Origin: Cellulomonas terrae
GTDB lineage: Bacteria > Actinomycetota > Actinomycetes > Actinomycetales > Cellulomonadaceae
Direction: 5' to 3'
Assembly: GCF_007990265.1 (NCBI RefSeq)
Contig: NZ_BJWH01000009.1
Span: 62,001 to 126,000, forward strand
Length of the DNA stretch: 64,000 bases
Shown: one piece after another, positions 1 through 7,131 of the stretch
Layout: every line of letters starts with the position of its first letter
How positions within the stretch are numbered: position 1 is the stretch's first letter
Translations under genes and position numbers: made by a program
The notes under the pieces: model-generated
Database searches by the model: none
The model's input: the letters and a program-made list of their open reading frames with translations, nothing else
What the model was told of the DNA's origin: nothing

Positions 1-175
1 GGCCGAGCGGCAGGTGGCTGCGGTGCAGCAGGCAAAGTCCGATACCGACAGCTACATCCGCGAGGTGGCCGGCAAGTCGCCCGCGGAGCACATCGCCGAC
101 GCGAAGGCGCTCCTCGACGCCGGCACGATCGACCAGAACGAGTTCAACCAGCTGAAGGCCAAGGCGCTCGCCTGA
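1..175 (+). CDS. C-terminal end of a SHOCT-domain protein (5' end outside window)
   Basis: Only the last 57 codons are present; the frame is open from the window edge to a TGA at 173-175. The final ~30 residues (ADAKALLDAGTIDQNEFNQL followed by KAKALA) fit a SHOCT domain: a short C-terminal helical hairpin with the pattern L-x-x-G-x-I-x-x-x-E-F-x-x-x-K-x-x-L. SHOCT domains usually sit at the end of membrane or oligomerising proteins and may mediate oligomerisation; no enzymatic role can be assigned from this fragment. A strong hairpin follows directly. The domain call is fairly secure; the function of the whole protein is unknown. Confidence 0.75.
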   Translation, partial: AERQVAAVQQAKSDTDSYIREVAGKSPAEHIADAKALLDAGTIDQNEFNQLKAKALA

Positions 176-181
176 CCGACT

Positions 182-218
182 CCTCCGGGCCGGCACCGCG
201 CAGGTGCCGGCCCGGAGG
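182..218. terminator. bidirectional hairpin terminator
   Basis: A perfect 16-bp inverted repeat (CCTCCGGGCCGGCACC and its complement) closes a 5-nt loop, 6 nt after the stop of the SHOCT gene and 5 nt from the end of the convergent flippase-like gene. There is no long T-tract, as is common for actinobacterial terminators. It can serve both genes. Confidence 0.85.
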
Positions 219-223
219 CGTGT

Positions 224-2755
224 CTACAGCTCGCCGGTCTTCTGCAGGTAACGCATGGCCGCCCAGCCGATCGGGATCCGCAGCCAGTAGGTCGCCACGC
301 GGAACAGCACCGCGATCGACGTGGCGATACCGGCGTTGATGCCGGTGGTGCCGCTGAGCGCGGTGGCGAGGGCCAGCTCGATCGTGCCCATGCCGCCAGG
401 CGTCGGGACGAGGGCGCCGGCGGTGTTCCCGGCGAGGTAGACGAGCGCGACCTGGATGAGGCTCGCCTCCTGGCCGAACGCGGCGAGGCTCGCGTCGAAC
501 GCGAAGATGAAGCCGAGCGTCATCAGCAGGTTGCCGGCGACGGCCAGCGCCAGGCGCCACGGCTGGCCGAGCACCTCGATGAGCCGGGGCCACGTCTGGC
601 GCAGCGTGGGCATCGTCTTGGCGAGCACCCACTGCCGCACCTTGGGCACCAGCAGCCCGGACGCGATGAGCGCGGCGACGATCCCGATCGCGAACAGCAC
701 GCCGGGCTCGATCGGGAGGGCGGACTCGCCGGAGCCCGACGCGATGCTGAGCACCAGGAGCAGCCCGAGCGTCACCACGAACTGGCTGACCTGGACCAGG
801 GCGACGGTCGCGGCGGAGAGGCTCGTCGAGACGCCCCGACGCGTGAGCATCCGCAGGTTGAGCGCGGCCGGGCCGATGCCGGCCGGGGCGGCCAGCCCGA
901 CGAACGTCGCCGCGGTCTGGACCAGCGTCGCGCGCCAGAACGGCAGCTTGACCGGGGAGAACGCGACGAACGCCAGCGCCGCGCCGAACAGCGTGACGAG
1001 GCCGAGCGCGAAGGCCACCACCGTCCAGCGCCAGTCGCCCTCGGAGAGTGCGGAGGTGATCTCGTCGACGTTGATGCTGGTGATGACGAAGACGATCGCG
1101 ACGATCGGCACGAGGATCGTCAGGACGGTCCGCGCGCCGAACCGCACCAGCTGCTGCGGCTCCACGTCGGCCTCGGGCAGGTGCGCGACGAGCGCGGACC
1201 GCAGGTCGGCGAGCACCTTCTTGTTCGCGCGCATCTCGTCGCGGGTGAGGCGCGGCAGCGTGATCATCTGCAGCAGCGGCCCGATCGCCGCGATCCGCTC
1301 GTCGGGCAGGACGGCCGCGGCGGAGTCGAGGGCGCGCGTGGCACCGACGCGCAGGGCGAGCAGCGCCAGCAGCTGCGTCACGTCCATCCGGCGCGCCAGG
1401 TCGGAGGACGCGACGTCGCCCTGCTCCCAGCTGGTCAGCCACACGACCGGGCGGCCGACGACGGTCTCGACGAGCAGCACGTCGCTGGTGAGCGACCGGT
1501 GCGCGATGCCCGCGTCGTGGGCGAGCTGGAGCTGGGCCCAGATCTCCCGGAGGACCTCGTCGGTGAGCTGGTCGGCATCGAGGGAGCCCAGCGGCACCGC
1601 GCGGTCCGGCCGCTCCTGGACGAGCAGCATCGAGTCGTCGGCCTCGGCGATGCTCAGCAGCCGGGGCGTGCGGACGCCGGCGGCCCGGGCGGCGTACGCG
1701 AGCAGGGCCGCGCGCTCGGCTGCCTGCCGCAGCGACACCACCGAGCGACCCTCGATCCCGCGCATCCGCAGGGACCGCCACAGCCGGCTGAGCATGCCGA
1801 CCACCTGGCGGTCGCCGTCGATGACGACGAGGTCGAGCTCTTCGCCGTCGCGCGTCGTCAGCTCGTAGAGGCGGTGGTCCGTGGACCGGGTCAGCGCCCT
1901 CGCGGCCTGGTCGCCGTCCAGACCGGGAGCGTCCTGGGGCGTGGTCTCGTCGGCCACCCGGAGCAGCCGCAGAGGCTCGATCCCGGCCCGCCGGACCCCG
2001 GCGACGAGACTGTCGCCGTAGGCCCGCTCGGACAGCACCCCCGACAGGTAGCGGACCGCCAGACCGGTCACGCGGCCGATCAGGAACGACACGACGAGTC
2101 CGGGCAGCGACACCCCGGCGGTGATGAGCAGCACGCCGACCGCGAACCAGAGCAGGTTCCACGACCACTTGACGGTCCGGCGGCGCCCGCGCGGCCCGAC
2201 GACGGTGAGCAGCCCGACGAGCAGCGCCACGTACCCGGGGAGCGTCACCTTCCACTCACCGTTCGAGCGGATCGCCATCCCGATGATGAGCTCCTCGGAA
2301 CCGAGGGTCTCGATGGCCCAGAGCACGGCGCCGTTGAGCAGCAGCGCCACGAACGCGGCGATCAGGCCCTCGAGGAGCTGTCGGCCCAGCCGCCGGAAGG
2401 CGAGCTCGGTGATGACGGCCAGCGGCACGGCGAGCGTGACGAACATCTCGAGGCCGAGGCGCGGGACGAAGAGGATCCGGTTGAGCAGCGTCGCGAAGCC
2501 CTGGACGTCCTCGGCCACCCCGGACGTCGTGTTGTGCGCGTAGGTGGCCAGGACGAGGACGAGCGCGATGCCGAGGGCGGACAGGACCATGCCCAGCAGG
2601 TCGCTCGGGTGGTGCACGCGGACGTCGGGGACGTCGACGATCTCGACCCGCGCGGACGGCTCGTCGGGACCCGGTGCGGGGTCGCCGACGGGGGCGGGGA
2701 CATCGGCCGCAGCAGTCGCGTCGACGTCCGCGCGACTGGCGGGCGTCGCGGACAT
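224..2755 (-). CDS. lysylphosphatidylglycerol synthase TM-domain (flippase-like) protein with central pseudokinase domain
   Basis: 843-residue multi-domain membrane protein. Residues ~50-240 hold several hydrophobic segments. Residues ~280-480 are soluble and resemble a kinase lobe: the catalytic-loop region reads AHDAGIAHRSLTSDVLLV, where active kinases have HRDLxxxN, and the following DFG-like position reads TSWEQG. Residues ~520-840 are the hydrophobic UPF0104/YbhN (MprF flippase-like) domain, with motifs such as GLAAPAGIGPAALNLR and LVPTPGGMGTIELALA. Known members move or help move lipids or polyprenyl-linked sugars across the membrane; the substrate here is unknown. The start ATG at 2753-2755 is followed by a hydrophilic Ala/Asp/Pro-rich tail. 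The gene is divergent from the HdeD-like gene across a 184-bp gap in which I see no clear operator. Family certain; pseudokinase call probable. Confidence 0.85.
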   Translation of the reverse strand: MSATPASRADVDATAAADVPAPVGDPAPGPDEPSARVEIVDVPDVRVHHPSDLLGMVLSALGIALVLVLATYAHNTTSGVAEDVQGFATLLNRILFVPRLGLEMFVTLAVPLAVITELAFRRLGRQLLEGLIAAFVALLLNGAVLWAIETLGSEELIIGMAIRSNGEWKVTLPGYVALLVGLLTVVGPRGRRRTVKWSWNLLWFAVGVLLITAGVSLPGLVVSFLIGRVTGLAVRYLSGVLSERAYGDSLVAGVRRAGIEPLRLLRVADETTPQDAPGLDGDQAARALTRSTDHRLYELTTRDGEELDLVVIDGDRQVVGMLSRLWRSLRMRGIEGRSVVSLRQAAERAALLAYAARAAGVRTPRLLSIAEADDSMLLVQERPDRAVPLGSLDADQLTDEVLREIWAQLQLAHDAGIAHRSLTSDVLLVETVVGRPVVWLTSWEQGDVASSDLARRMDVTQLLALLALRVGATRALDSAAAVLPDERIAAIGPLLQMITLPRLTRDEMRANKKVLADLRSALVAHLPEADVEPQQLVRFGARTVLTILVPIVAIVFVITSINVDEITSALSEGDWRWTVVAFALGLVTLFGAALAFVAFSPVKLPFWRATLVQTAATFVGLAAPAGIGPAALNLRMLTRRGVSTSLSAATVALVQVSQFVVTLGLLLVLSIASGSGESALPIEPGVLFAIGIVAALIASGLLVPKVRQWVLAKTMPTLRQTWPRLIEVLGQPWRLALAVAGNLLMTLGFIFAFDASLAAFGQEASLIQVALVYLAGNTAGALVPTPGGMGTIELALATALSGTTGINAGIATSIAVLFRVATYWLRIPIGWAAMRYLQKTGEL

Positions 2756-2939
2756 AGGGGCGAGTCTAGGCAGCCTGCCCGTTCCTGCCCGTCTCCGCGG
2801 GCCGGGGCGCTCGTTCTGGTCGCTGACCTGCCGGGACGAGGGTTCGCGCGAGTCGGGGCGATTCGTCCGGGTCGTCCACTAGCGTGGCGCTCGACGGCTC
2901 CTGCCGATCGCGACAGATCGACTCCTCCTGGAGGCTCCG

Positions 2940-3533
2940 ATGTCTGACGACCTGACCGCCGCCGACGTCTCGTCCGCTCTGGTCCGCCGCTCCTGGTGGG
3001 TCCCGGTCCTGCGCGGGATCGTGCTCCTGGTCCTGGGACTGCTGATGCTCGTGCAGCCGCTCTGGTCGGTGACGGCCCTCGTCTGGATCTTCGGCATCTT
3101 CGCGCTCCTGGACGGCATCGTCACCGTCGTCCAGTGGTTCGTGAACCGCAAGGAGCCCGGCGCGGGGTGGTTCCTGCTCTCCGGCCTGGTCGGGATCGGC
3201 TTCGGCGTGGTGGTCGTGCTCTGGACCCCCGAGACGGCGCAGATCCTCTTCTACCTGATCGCCGGCTGGGTGCTCGTCCTCGGGGTGCTCGGGATCATCG
3301 CGTCCGTCGTGCTCTACCGGGCGCGGGACGCCGGCTGGACCTGGGTGCTGACTTTCGGGCTGGTGAACTTCCTGTTCGGCCTGCTGCTGCTCACGCACCC
3401 GCAGGAGTCCGTCAAGGTCGTCGTCGTGCTGCTGGGGCTCTTCGCGTTCGTCGGCGGCGTCGTCCTCGTCGTCAGCGGGTTCGCGACGAAGCAGGTCGTC
3501 AACGAGCTGGGCTCCAGCTCGGCGACCGTCTGA
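2940..3533 (+). CDS. HdeD-family (DUF308) six-helix membrane protein
   Basis: 197 residues with about six hydrophobic helices arranged as hairpin pairs, e.g. GIVLLVLGLLMLVQPLWSVT and ILFYLIAGWVLVLGVLGIIA. This is the layout of DUF308/HdeD proteins, named after the E. coli acid-resistance membrane protein HdeD; in actinobacteria the role is not established. The start is supported by a GGAGG Shine-Dalgarno sequence 6 nt upstream of ATG. It is convergent with the CPBP protease gene, with only 3 bp between stops. Single-gene unit. Confidence 0.85.
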   Translation: MSDDLTAADVSSALVRRSWWVPVLRGIVLLVLGLLMLVQPLWSVTALVWIFGIFALLDGIVTVVQWFVNRKEPGAGWFLLSGLVGIGFGVVVVLWTPETAQILFYLIAGWVLVLGVLGIIASVVLYRARDAGWTWVLTFGLVNFLFGLLLLTHPQESVKVVVVLLGLFAFVGGVVLVVSGFATKQVVNELGSSSATV

Positions 3534-3536
3534 GGC

Positions 3537-4373
3537 TCAGTTCAGCCCGATCGCGGCGATCCACGCGGCGGGGATGAGCGAGTACCCGACGAACACGACC
3601 GTGTCCATGATCGTGTGCGCCATCACGAGCGGCATCACCCGTCGTCTGCGCCGGTAGTACTCGGCGAACACCAGGCCCATGATCGCGTTCCCGACGAAGG
3701 CGCCCCAGCCCTGGTACAGGTGGTACGAGCCGCGCACGAGGGCGCTCGTGACGAGGATCACCGGGACGCTCCAGCGCAGCTCGCGCAGGCGCTCCATGAG
3801 GTAGCCGACGACGATGACCTCCTCGAGCAGCGCGTTCTGCAGCGCGGCGAGGAGGAGGACGGGGATGGTCCACCACGCGGCGTTCAGGGCGGAGGCCTGC
3901 ACCTCGACGGCGAGCCCGAGCGACCGCGCGACCGCATACAGCCCGAGTCCCGGGATGCCGATCGCGGCGGCGAGCCCGACGCCGACCGCGAGGTCGCGCC
4001 AGGGGCGGACGAAGTCGAGCCCGATGCGACGGACCGCGGACCTGCCGTTGGCGGACAGCAGGTAGAGCGCGAGCGCGACCGGCACCAGCGCGAAGCCGAC
4101 CTGCAGCAGCTGGTAGGTCAGGTCCAGCCACGGGCGGGGCGACCGGCTCGGGTTGAGGGTGGTCGTCTGGTCGCCGAGCGGAGGTCCGGCGGTGAGCCGG
4201 TCGATGATGTTGACGACCGCGTAGAGACCGGACTTGCCGAGCGAGAGCCCGAGGACGATCCAGATCTCCGTGGTGATCCGGCGGCGGTAGGCGCGTTCGC
4301 TGGGTGGCGGGGCGACACCGACGGCGACCGTGGGGTCGTCCGGGCGCGCGTCGGCGGGCGGCGGCGCGGTCAT
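3537..4373 (-). CDS. CPBP-family intramembrane glutamic protease (Abi/CAAX-type)
   Basis: 278 residues, about seven to eight transmembrane helices. The CPBP/Abi signature is present in order: a paired glutamate motif in NALLEEVIVVGYLMERLREL, a histidine in RGSYHLYQGWGAF, and the last conserved histidine in VMAHTIMDTVVF. In this family these Glu and His residues form the active site of membrane-embedded proteases related to Rce1 CAAX peptidases. The ATG at 4373 was chosen: the frame is open further upstream, but the extra 33 codons look non-coding and overlap the promoter of the divergent gene. Substrate unknown; bacterial members are linked to bacteriocin self-immunity or to processing of membrane proteins. 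Confidence 0.85.
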   Translation of the reverse strand: MTAPPPADARPDDPTVAVGVAPPPSERAYRRRITTEIWIVLGLSLGKSGLYAVVNIIDRLTAGPPLGDQTTTLNPSRSPRPWLDLTYQLLQVGFALVPVALALYLLSANGRSAVRRIGLDFVRPWRDLAVGVGLAAAIGIPGLGLYAVARSLGLAVEVQASALNAAWWTIPVLLLAALQNALLEEVIVVGYLMERLRELRWSVPVILVTSALVRGSYHLYQGWGAFVGNAIMGLVFAEYYRRRRRVMPLVMAHTIMDTVVFVGYSLIPAAWIAAIGLN

Positions 4374-4433
4374 GCCCCGAAGCGTAGGACGCGACCCTGG
4401 AGAGTGCCTGGACGTCGGCTGGGTCGAAAGGAG

Positions 4434-4474
4434 TTGCCAACCGGGGTGTACGCAAACTAGTTTGTAGCGCAAAC
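4434..4474 (+). promoter_or_regulatory. promoter with overlapping CAAAC/GTTTG operator
   Basis: A candidate -35 (TTGCCA, 4434-4439) and -10 (TAGTTT, 4458-4463) are separated by 18 bp. The -10 lies inside a perfect 12-bp palindrome, CAAACTAGTTTG (4453-4464). A third half-site, CAAAC (4470-4474), forms a second dyad with the inner GTTTG (5-nt spacing). A strong ribosome-binding site (TAGGAGG) follows. The layout suggests repression by the small winged-helix regulator encoded second in the operon; that link is inferred. Confidence 0.6.
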
Positions 4475-4487
4475 CTTAGGAGGACCC

Positions 4488-5129
4488 ATGACGACCGACG
4501 ACCCGAAGGACGAGGCGCCCACGGACGCGGACGCGACGCCCGACCTCGCCACCGCGCTCGCGATCATCGCCGCGCAGCGCCACCGGGCCGAGGACACCCG
4601 GCCCTCCGGCGTCCTGCTGTTCGGGATCTGGGGTGCCGCGTGGCTCGTCGGGTACGGCGCGCTGTGGCTGACGTCCCGCGACGACGGCGACCCGTCGCTC
4701 CTCGCCGTCGTGGTCGCGATCGCGGCCGGCGTCGCCGCGCTCGTCGTGACGATCGTGCACGTCCTGCACCGGACGCGCGGGATCGCCGGGGCCAGCGCCC
4801 GGGAGGGCGCCCTGTACGGCATCGCGTGGCCGGTCGGGTTCGTCGCGCAGAGCATGATCGTCGGCGGTCTGGCGCAGGCGGGCGCCTCCGGCGAGGTCGT
4901 CGCCCTGGCGGCGAACGCGATCGCGGCCCTCGTGGTCGGCCTGCTCTACATCGCCGGCGGGCTGCTCTGGAGAGCGACCTCCATGTACGTGCTCGGCGGC
5001 TGGATGGCGCTGACCGGCGCCGCCGCCGCGCTGACCGGGTACCCCGACTCGTACCTGGTCATGGCGCTCGCCGGGGGCGGCGGGATGCTCGCCGGCGCCG
5101 TCGTCGTGAAGGTCCGGGCCCGTGACTGA
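4488..5129 (+). CDS. hypothetical membrane protein co-transcribed with winged-helix regulator
   Basis: 213 residues. An acidic N-terminal tail (~1-40) is followed by about five to six hydrophobic segments, e.g. GVLLFGIWGAAWLVGYGALW and LLAVVVAIAAGVAALVVTIV. No enzyme motif is visible. The start ATG follows a good TAGGAGG Shine-Dalgarno sequence. It is the first gene of an apparent four-gene operon (membrane protein, winged-helix regulator, ABC ATPase, ABC permease) with 8-nt, 4-nt and 4-nt overlaps. Similar membrane-protein/regulator pairs occur in actinobacteria, but I cannot assign a function. The product may sense or be transported by the system it is encoded with; that is inference. Confidence 0.8.
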   Translation: MTTDDPKDEAPTDADATPDLATALAIIAAQRHRAEDTRPSGVLLFGIWGAAWLVGYGALWLTSRDDGDPSLLAVVVAIAAGVAALVVTIVHVLHRTRGIAGASAREGALYGIAWPVGFVAQSMIVGGLAQAGASGEVVALAANAIAALVVGLLYIAGGLLWRATSMYVLGGWMALTGAAAALTGYPDSYLVMALAGGGGMLAGAVVVKVRARD

Positions 5130-5424
5130 CGTCGAGCTGGACCCCGTCATCCACGCGCAGGCGCGCCTCCGCGTCGTCGCGACCCTGGCCTCCCTCGGGA
5201 GCCACGACCGCATCGCCTTCCCGCGGCTGCAGAAGCTGCTCGACATGACCGCGGGGAACCTCTCCACCCACCTACGCCGACTCGAGGAGGCGGACTACGT
5301 GCTCATCACCAAGACCCATGAGGGCCGGACCCCGGCCACGTACGTCGAGCTCACGCTGGCCGGGCGGCTCGCGTTCGAGACGTACACCCAGTCCCTGCGC
5401 GTGCTCCTCGGCGGTGCGTCATGA
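5122..5424 (+). CDS. small winged-helix transcriptional regulator (MarR/ArsR-like, HTH_27 type)
   Basis: 100 residues and entirely a winged helix-turn-helix: VIHAQARLRVVATLASLG, then the recognition-helix region MTAGNLSTHLRRLEEADYV, then a wing containing KTHEGRTPATYVELT. Proteins of this size and layout are transcriptional repressors that act as dimers. The GTG start (5122) overlaps the end of the upstream membrane protein by 8 nt, and the stop overlaps the next start in an ATGA, so the operon is translationally coupled. It is the obvious candidate to bind the CAAAC/GTTTG dyads in the operon promoter. No ligand-binding domain is present, so a signal is not evident. Confidence 0.85.
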   Translation: MTDVELDPVIHAQARLRVVATLASLGSHDRIAFPRLQKLLDMTAGNLSTHLRRLEEADYVLITKTHEGRTPATYVELTLAGRLAFETYTQSLRVLLGGAS

Positions 5425-6320
5425 CCGCGGTCGTGGAGCTGGCCGGCGTGACCCGCACGTTCGGTGCGGTCACCGCGCTGGACGATGTGTCCCTGACCGT
5501 CGGGGAGGGGCAGCTCGTCGGGCTGCTCGGCCCCAACGGCGCGGGCAAGACGACCCTGCTCAGCCTGGTCAGCGGCCTGCGTCGCGCAGACTCCGGCACG
5601 GTCCGGCTGTTCGGCGCCGACCCGCGCGTCGCGTCGTCGCGGATCGCGCTCGGCACCACCCCCCAGGAGACCGGCCTGCCGCCGACGCTGACCGTCGGGG
5701 AGGTCGTCGACCTCGTCGCGAAGCACTACCCGGCCCCCATGACCCGGGGCGAGGTGCTGGCGCGGTTCGGGCTGGAGGACCTGGTCGGCCGGCAGACGGG
5801 CGGGCTGTCCGGCGGGCAGAAGCGGCGGCTCGCCGTCGCGCTCGCGCTGGTCGGGCGGCCGCGGCTTGTGCTCCTCGACGAGCCGACCACCGGGCTCGAC
5901 GTCGAGGCGCGGCACATCCTGTGGCAGGCGCTGCGGGACTACCACGCCGACGGGGCGACCGTGCTGCTGACCAGCCACTACCTCGAGGAGATCGAGGCGC
6001 TCGCCGAGCGCGTCGTCGTCATCGGCGGCGGGCGGGTGCTCGCCGACGACAGCCTCGCGTCGGTGCTCGGCCTCGTCGCGCTGCGCCGGGTCGTGCTCTC
6101 GTTGCCGCCGGGGCTGGACGTCGACCTCGCCCGGCTGCCGGGCGCGTCCAGCGCACAGCAGGGCGCCGACGGGCGGTGGACGGTGCTCGCGAACGACGCC
6201 GACCGGCTCGTGCGCGCGCTCGTCGTCGACGACGTCCCGTTCCACGACCTGGAGCTGCGGGGCGCCTCGCTCGAAGAGGCGTTCCTGTCGCTCACGACCA
6301 CCGAGGAGGTCGTCCGATGA
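5421..6320 (+). CDS. ABC transporter ATP-binding protein (exporter type)
   Basis: 299 residues. Nucleotide-binding domain at ~1-220 with Walker A GPNGAGKTT, signature LSGGQKRRLAVALAL, Walker B LVLLDEPTTGLD and switch His in TSHYLEEIE. A ~75-residue C-terminal extension follows, as in drug- and lipid-export ATPases of the DrrA/CcmA group. It energises the permease encoded immediately downstream (ATGA overlap). The small regulator upstream in the same operon fits regulated multidrug or antibiotic-resistance exporters, but the substrate cannot be read from the sequence. Confidence 0.92.
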   Translation: MTAVVELAGVTRTFGAVTALDDVSLTVGEGQLVGLLGPNGAGKTTLLSLVSGLRRADSGTVRLFGADPRVASSRIALGTTPQETGLPPTLTVGEVVDLVAKHYPAPMTRGEVLARFGLEDLVGRQTGGLSGGQKRRLAVALALVGRPRLVLLDEPTTGLDVEARHILWQALRDYHADGATVLLTSHYLEEIEALAERVVVIGGGRVLADDSLASVLGLVALRRVVLSLPPGLDVDLARLPGASSAQQGADGRWTVLANDADRLVRALVVDDVPFHDLELRGASLEEAFLSLTTTEEVVR

Positions 6321-7093
6321 CCACGACCACGCTGACCCCGCGCCCGTTCTGGGCGCTGGCACTGGTGCACGCGCGGTTCCAGTTCCTGGAGACCGTGCGC
6401 ATCCCGATCGCGGTGATCGGGAATCTGCTGTTCCCGTCGCTCGCGCTGCTGTTCTTCGTCATCCCGCAGCGCGCGGTGGCCGACGACCCGGGGATCGCCA
6501 CGGCCGCCGTGGCTCAGCTCGGGACCTTCGCGGTGATGTCGACGTGCCTGTTCTCGTTCGGCGTCGGCGTCTCCGAGGACCGCGCGATGCCTTTCGACCC
6601 GTTCCTGCGGACCCTCCCGGCGGGCGCCGGCCCGCGGCTCATGGGCCGGGTGCTCAACGGGGTGCTCTGGTCGTACCTTGCCCTGGTGCCGCTGGTGCTG
6701 CTCGGCGCGTTCCTGACGGCCGCGACCCTGACCCCGTCGCAGGCGCTGGCCGCGATCGTCATGGTGCCCGCCGTGGCGGTGCCGTTCCTCCTGCTCGGGC
6801 TGGCGATCGGGTACCGGCTCAGCTCGAAGGCCGCGATCGCCGTCGTGCAGGCCACGCTCTTCCCGCTCGCGTTCGCCGGCGGGCTGTTCATGCCGCCGGA
6901 GGCGTTCCCGGCGTGGCTCGACGCGATCAGCAAGGTGCTCCCGTCCCGCGCCGCCCGCGACCTGGCCGTCCAGGCGGTGACCGGCTACGAGGCGTACGCG
7001 GGTGCCGTGGTCGTGATCCTCGCGTGGACGGCGGTGTTCGCGGCGATGGCCGTCACGGCCTACCGCCGCGACGAGGGTCGGCGCTTCCACTGA
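6317..7093 (+). CDS. ABC-2 type transporter permease
   Basis: 258 residues with six hydrophobic segments, e.g. IGNLLFPSLALLFFVIP, VLWSYLALVPLVLLGAFL and AIAVVQATLFPLAFAGGLFM. The last of these is the conserved ABC-2 permease region, followed by FPAWLDAISKVLPSRAARDL. The ATG at 6317 overlaps the stop of the ATPase gene (ATGA). With the ATPase it forms a DrrAB-like exporter. A bidirectional terminator follows 5 nt after the stop, closing the operon. Substrate unknown. Confidence 0.88.
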   Translation: MTTTTLTPRPFWALALVHARFQFLETVRIPIAVIGNLLFPSLALLFFVIPQRAVADDPGIATAAVAQLGTFAVMSTCLFSFGVGVSEDRAMPFDPFLRTLPAGAGPRLMGRVLNGVLWSYLALVPLVLLGAFLTAATLTPSQALAAIVMVPAVAVPFLLLGLAIGYRLSSKAAIAVVQATLFPLAFAGGLFMPPEAFPAWLDAISKVLPSRAARDLAVQAVTGYEAYAGAVVVILAWTAVFAAMAVTAYRRDEGRRFH

Positions 7094-7098
7094 GGGTC

Positions 7099-7127
7099 GG
7101 GAGGGTCCGCCCCGGGCGGACCCTCCC
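7099..7127. terminator. bidirectional hairpin terminator
   Basis: A 13-bp perfect inverted repeat (GGGAGGGTCCGCC and its complement) with a 3-nt loop lies between the stops of the convergent ABC permease and copA genes, which are only 38 nt apart. Confidence 0.85.
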
Positions 7128-7131
7128 TCCT

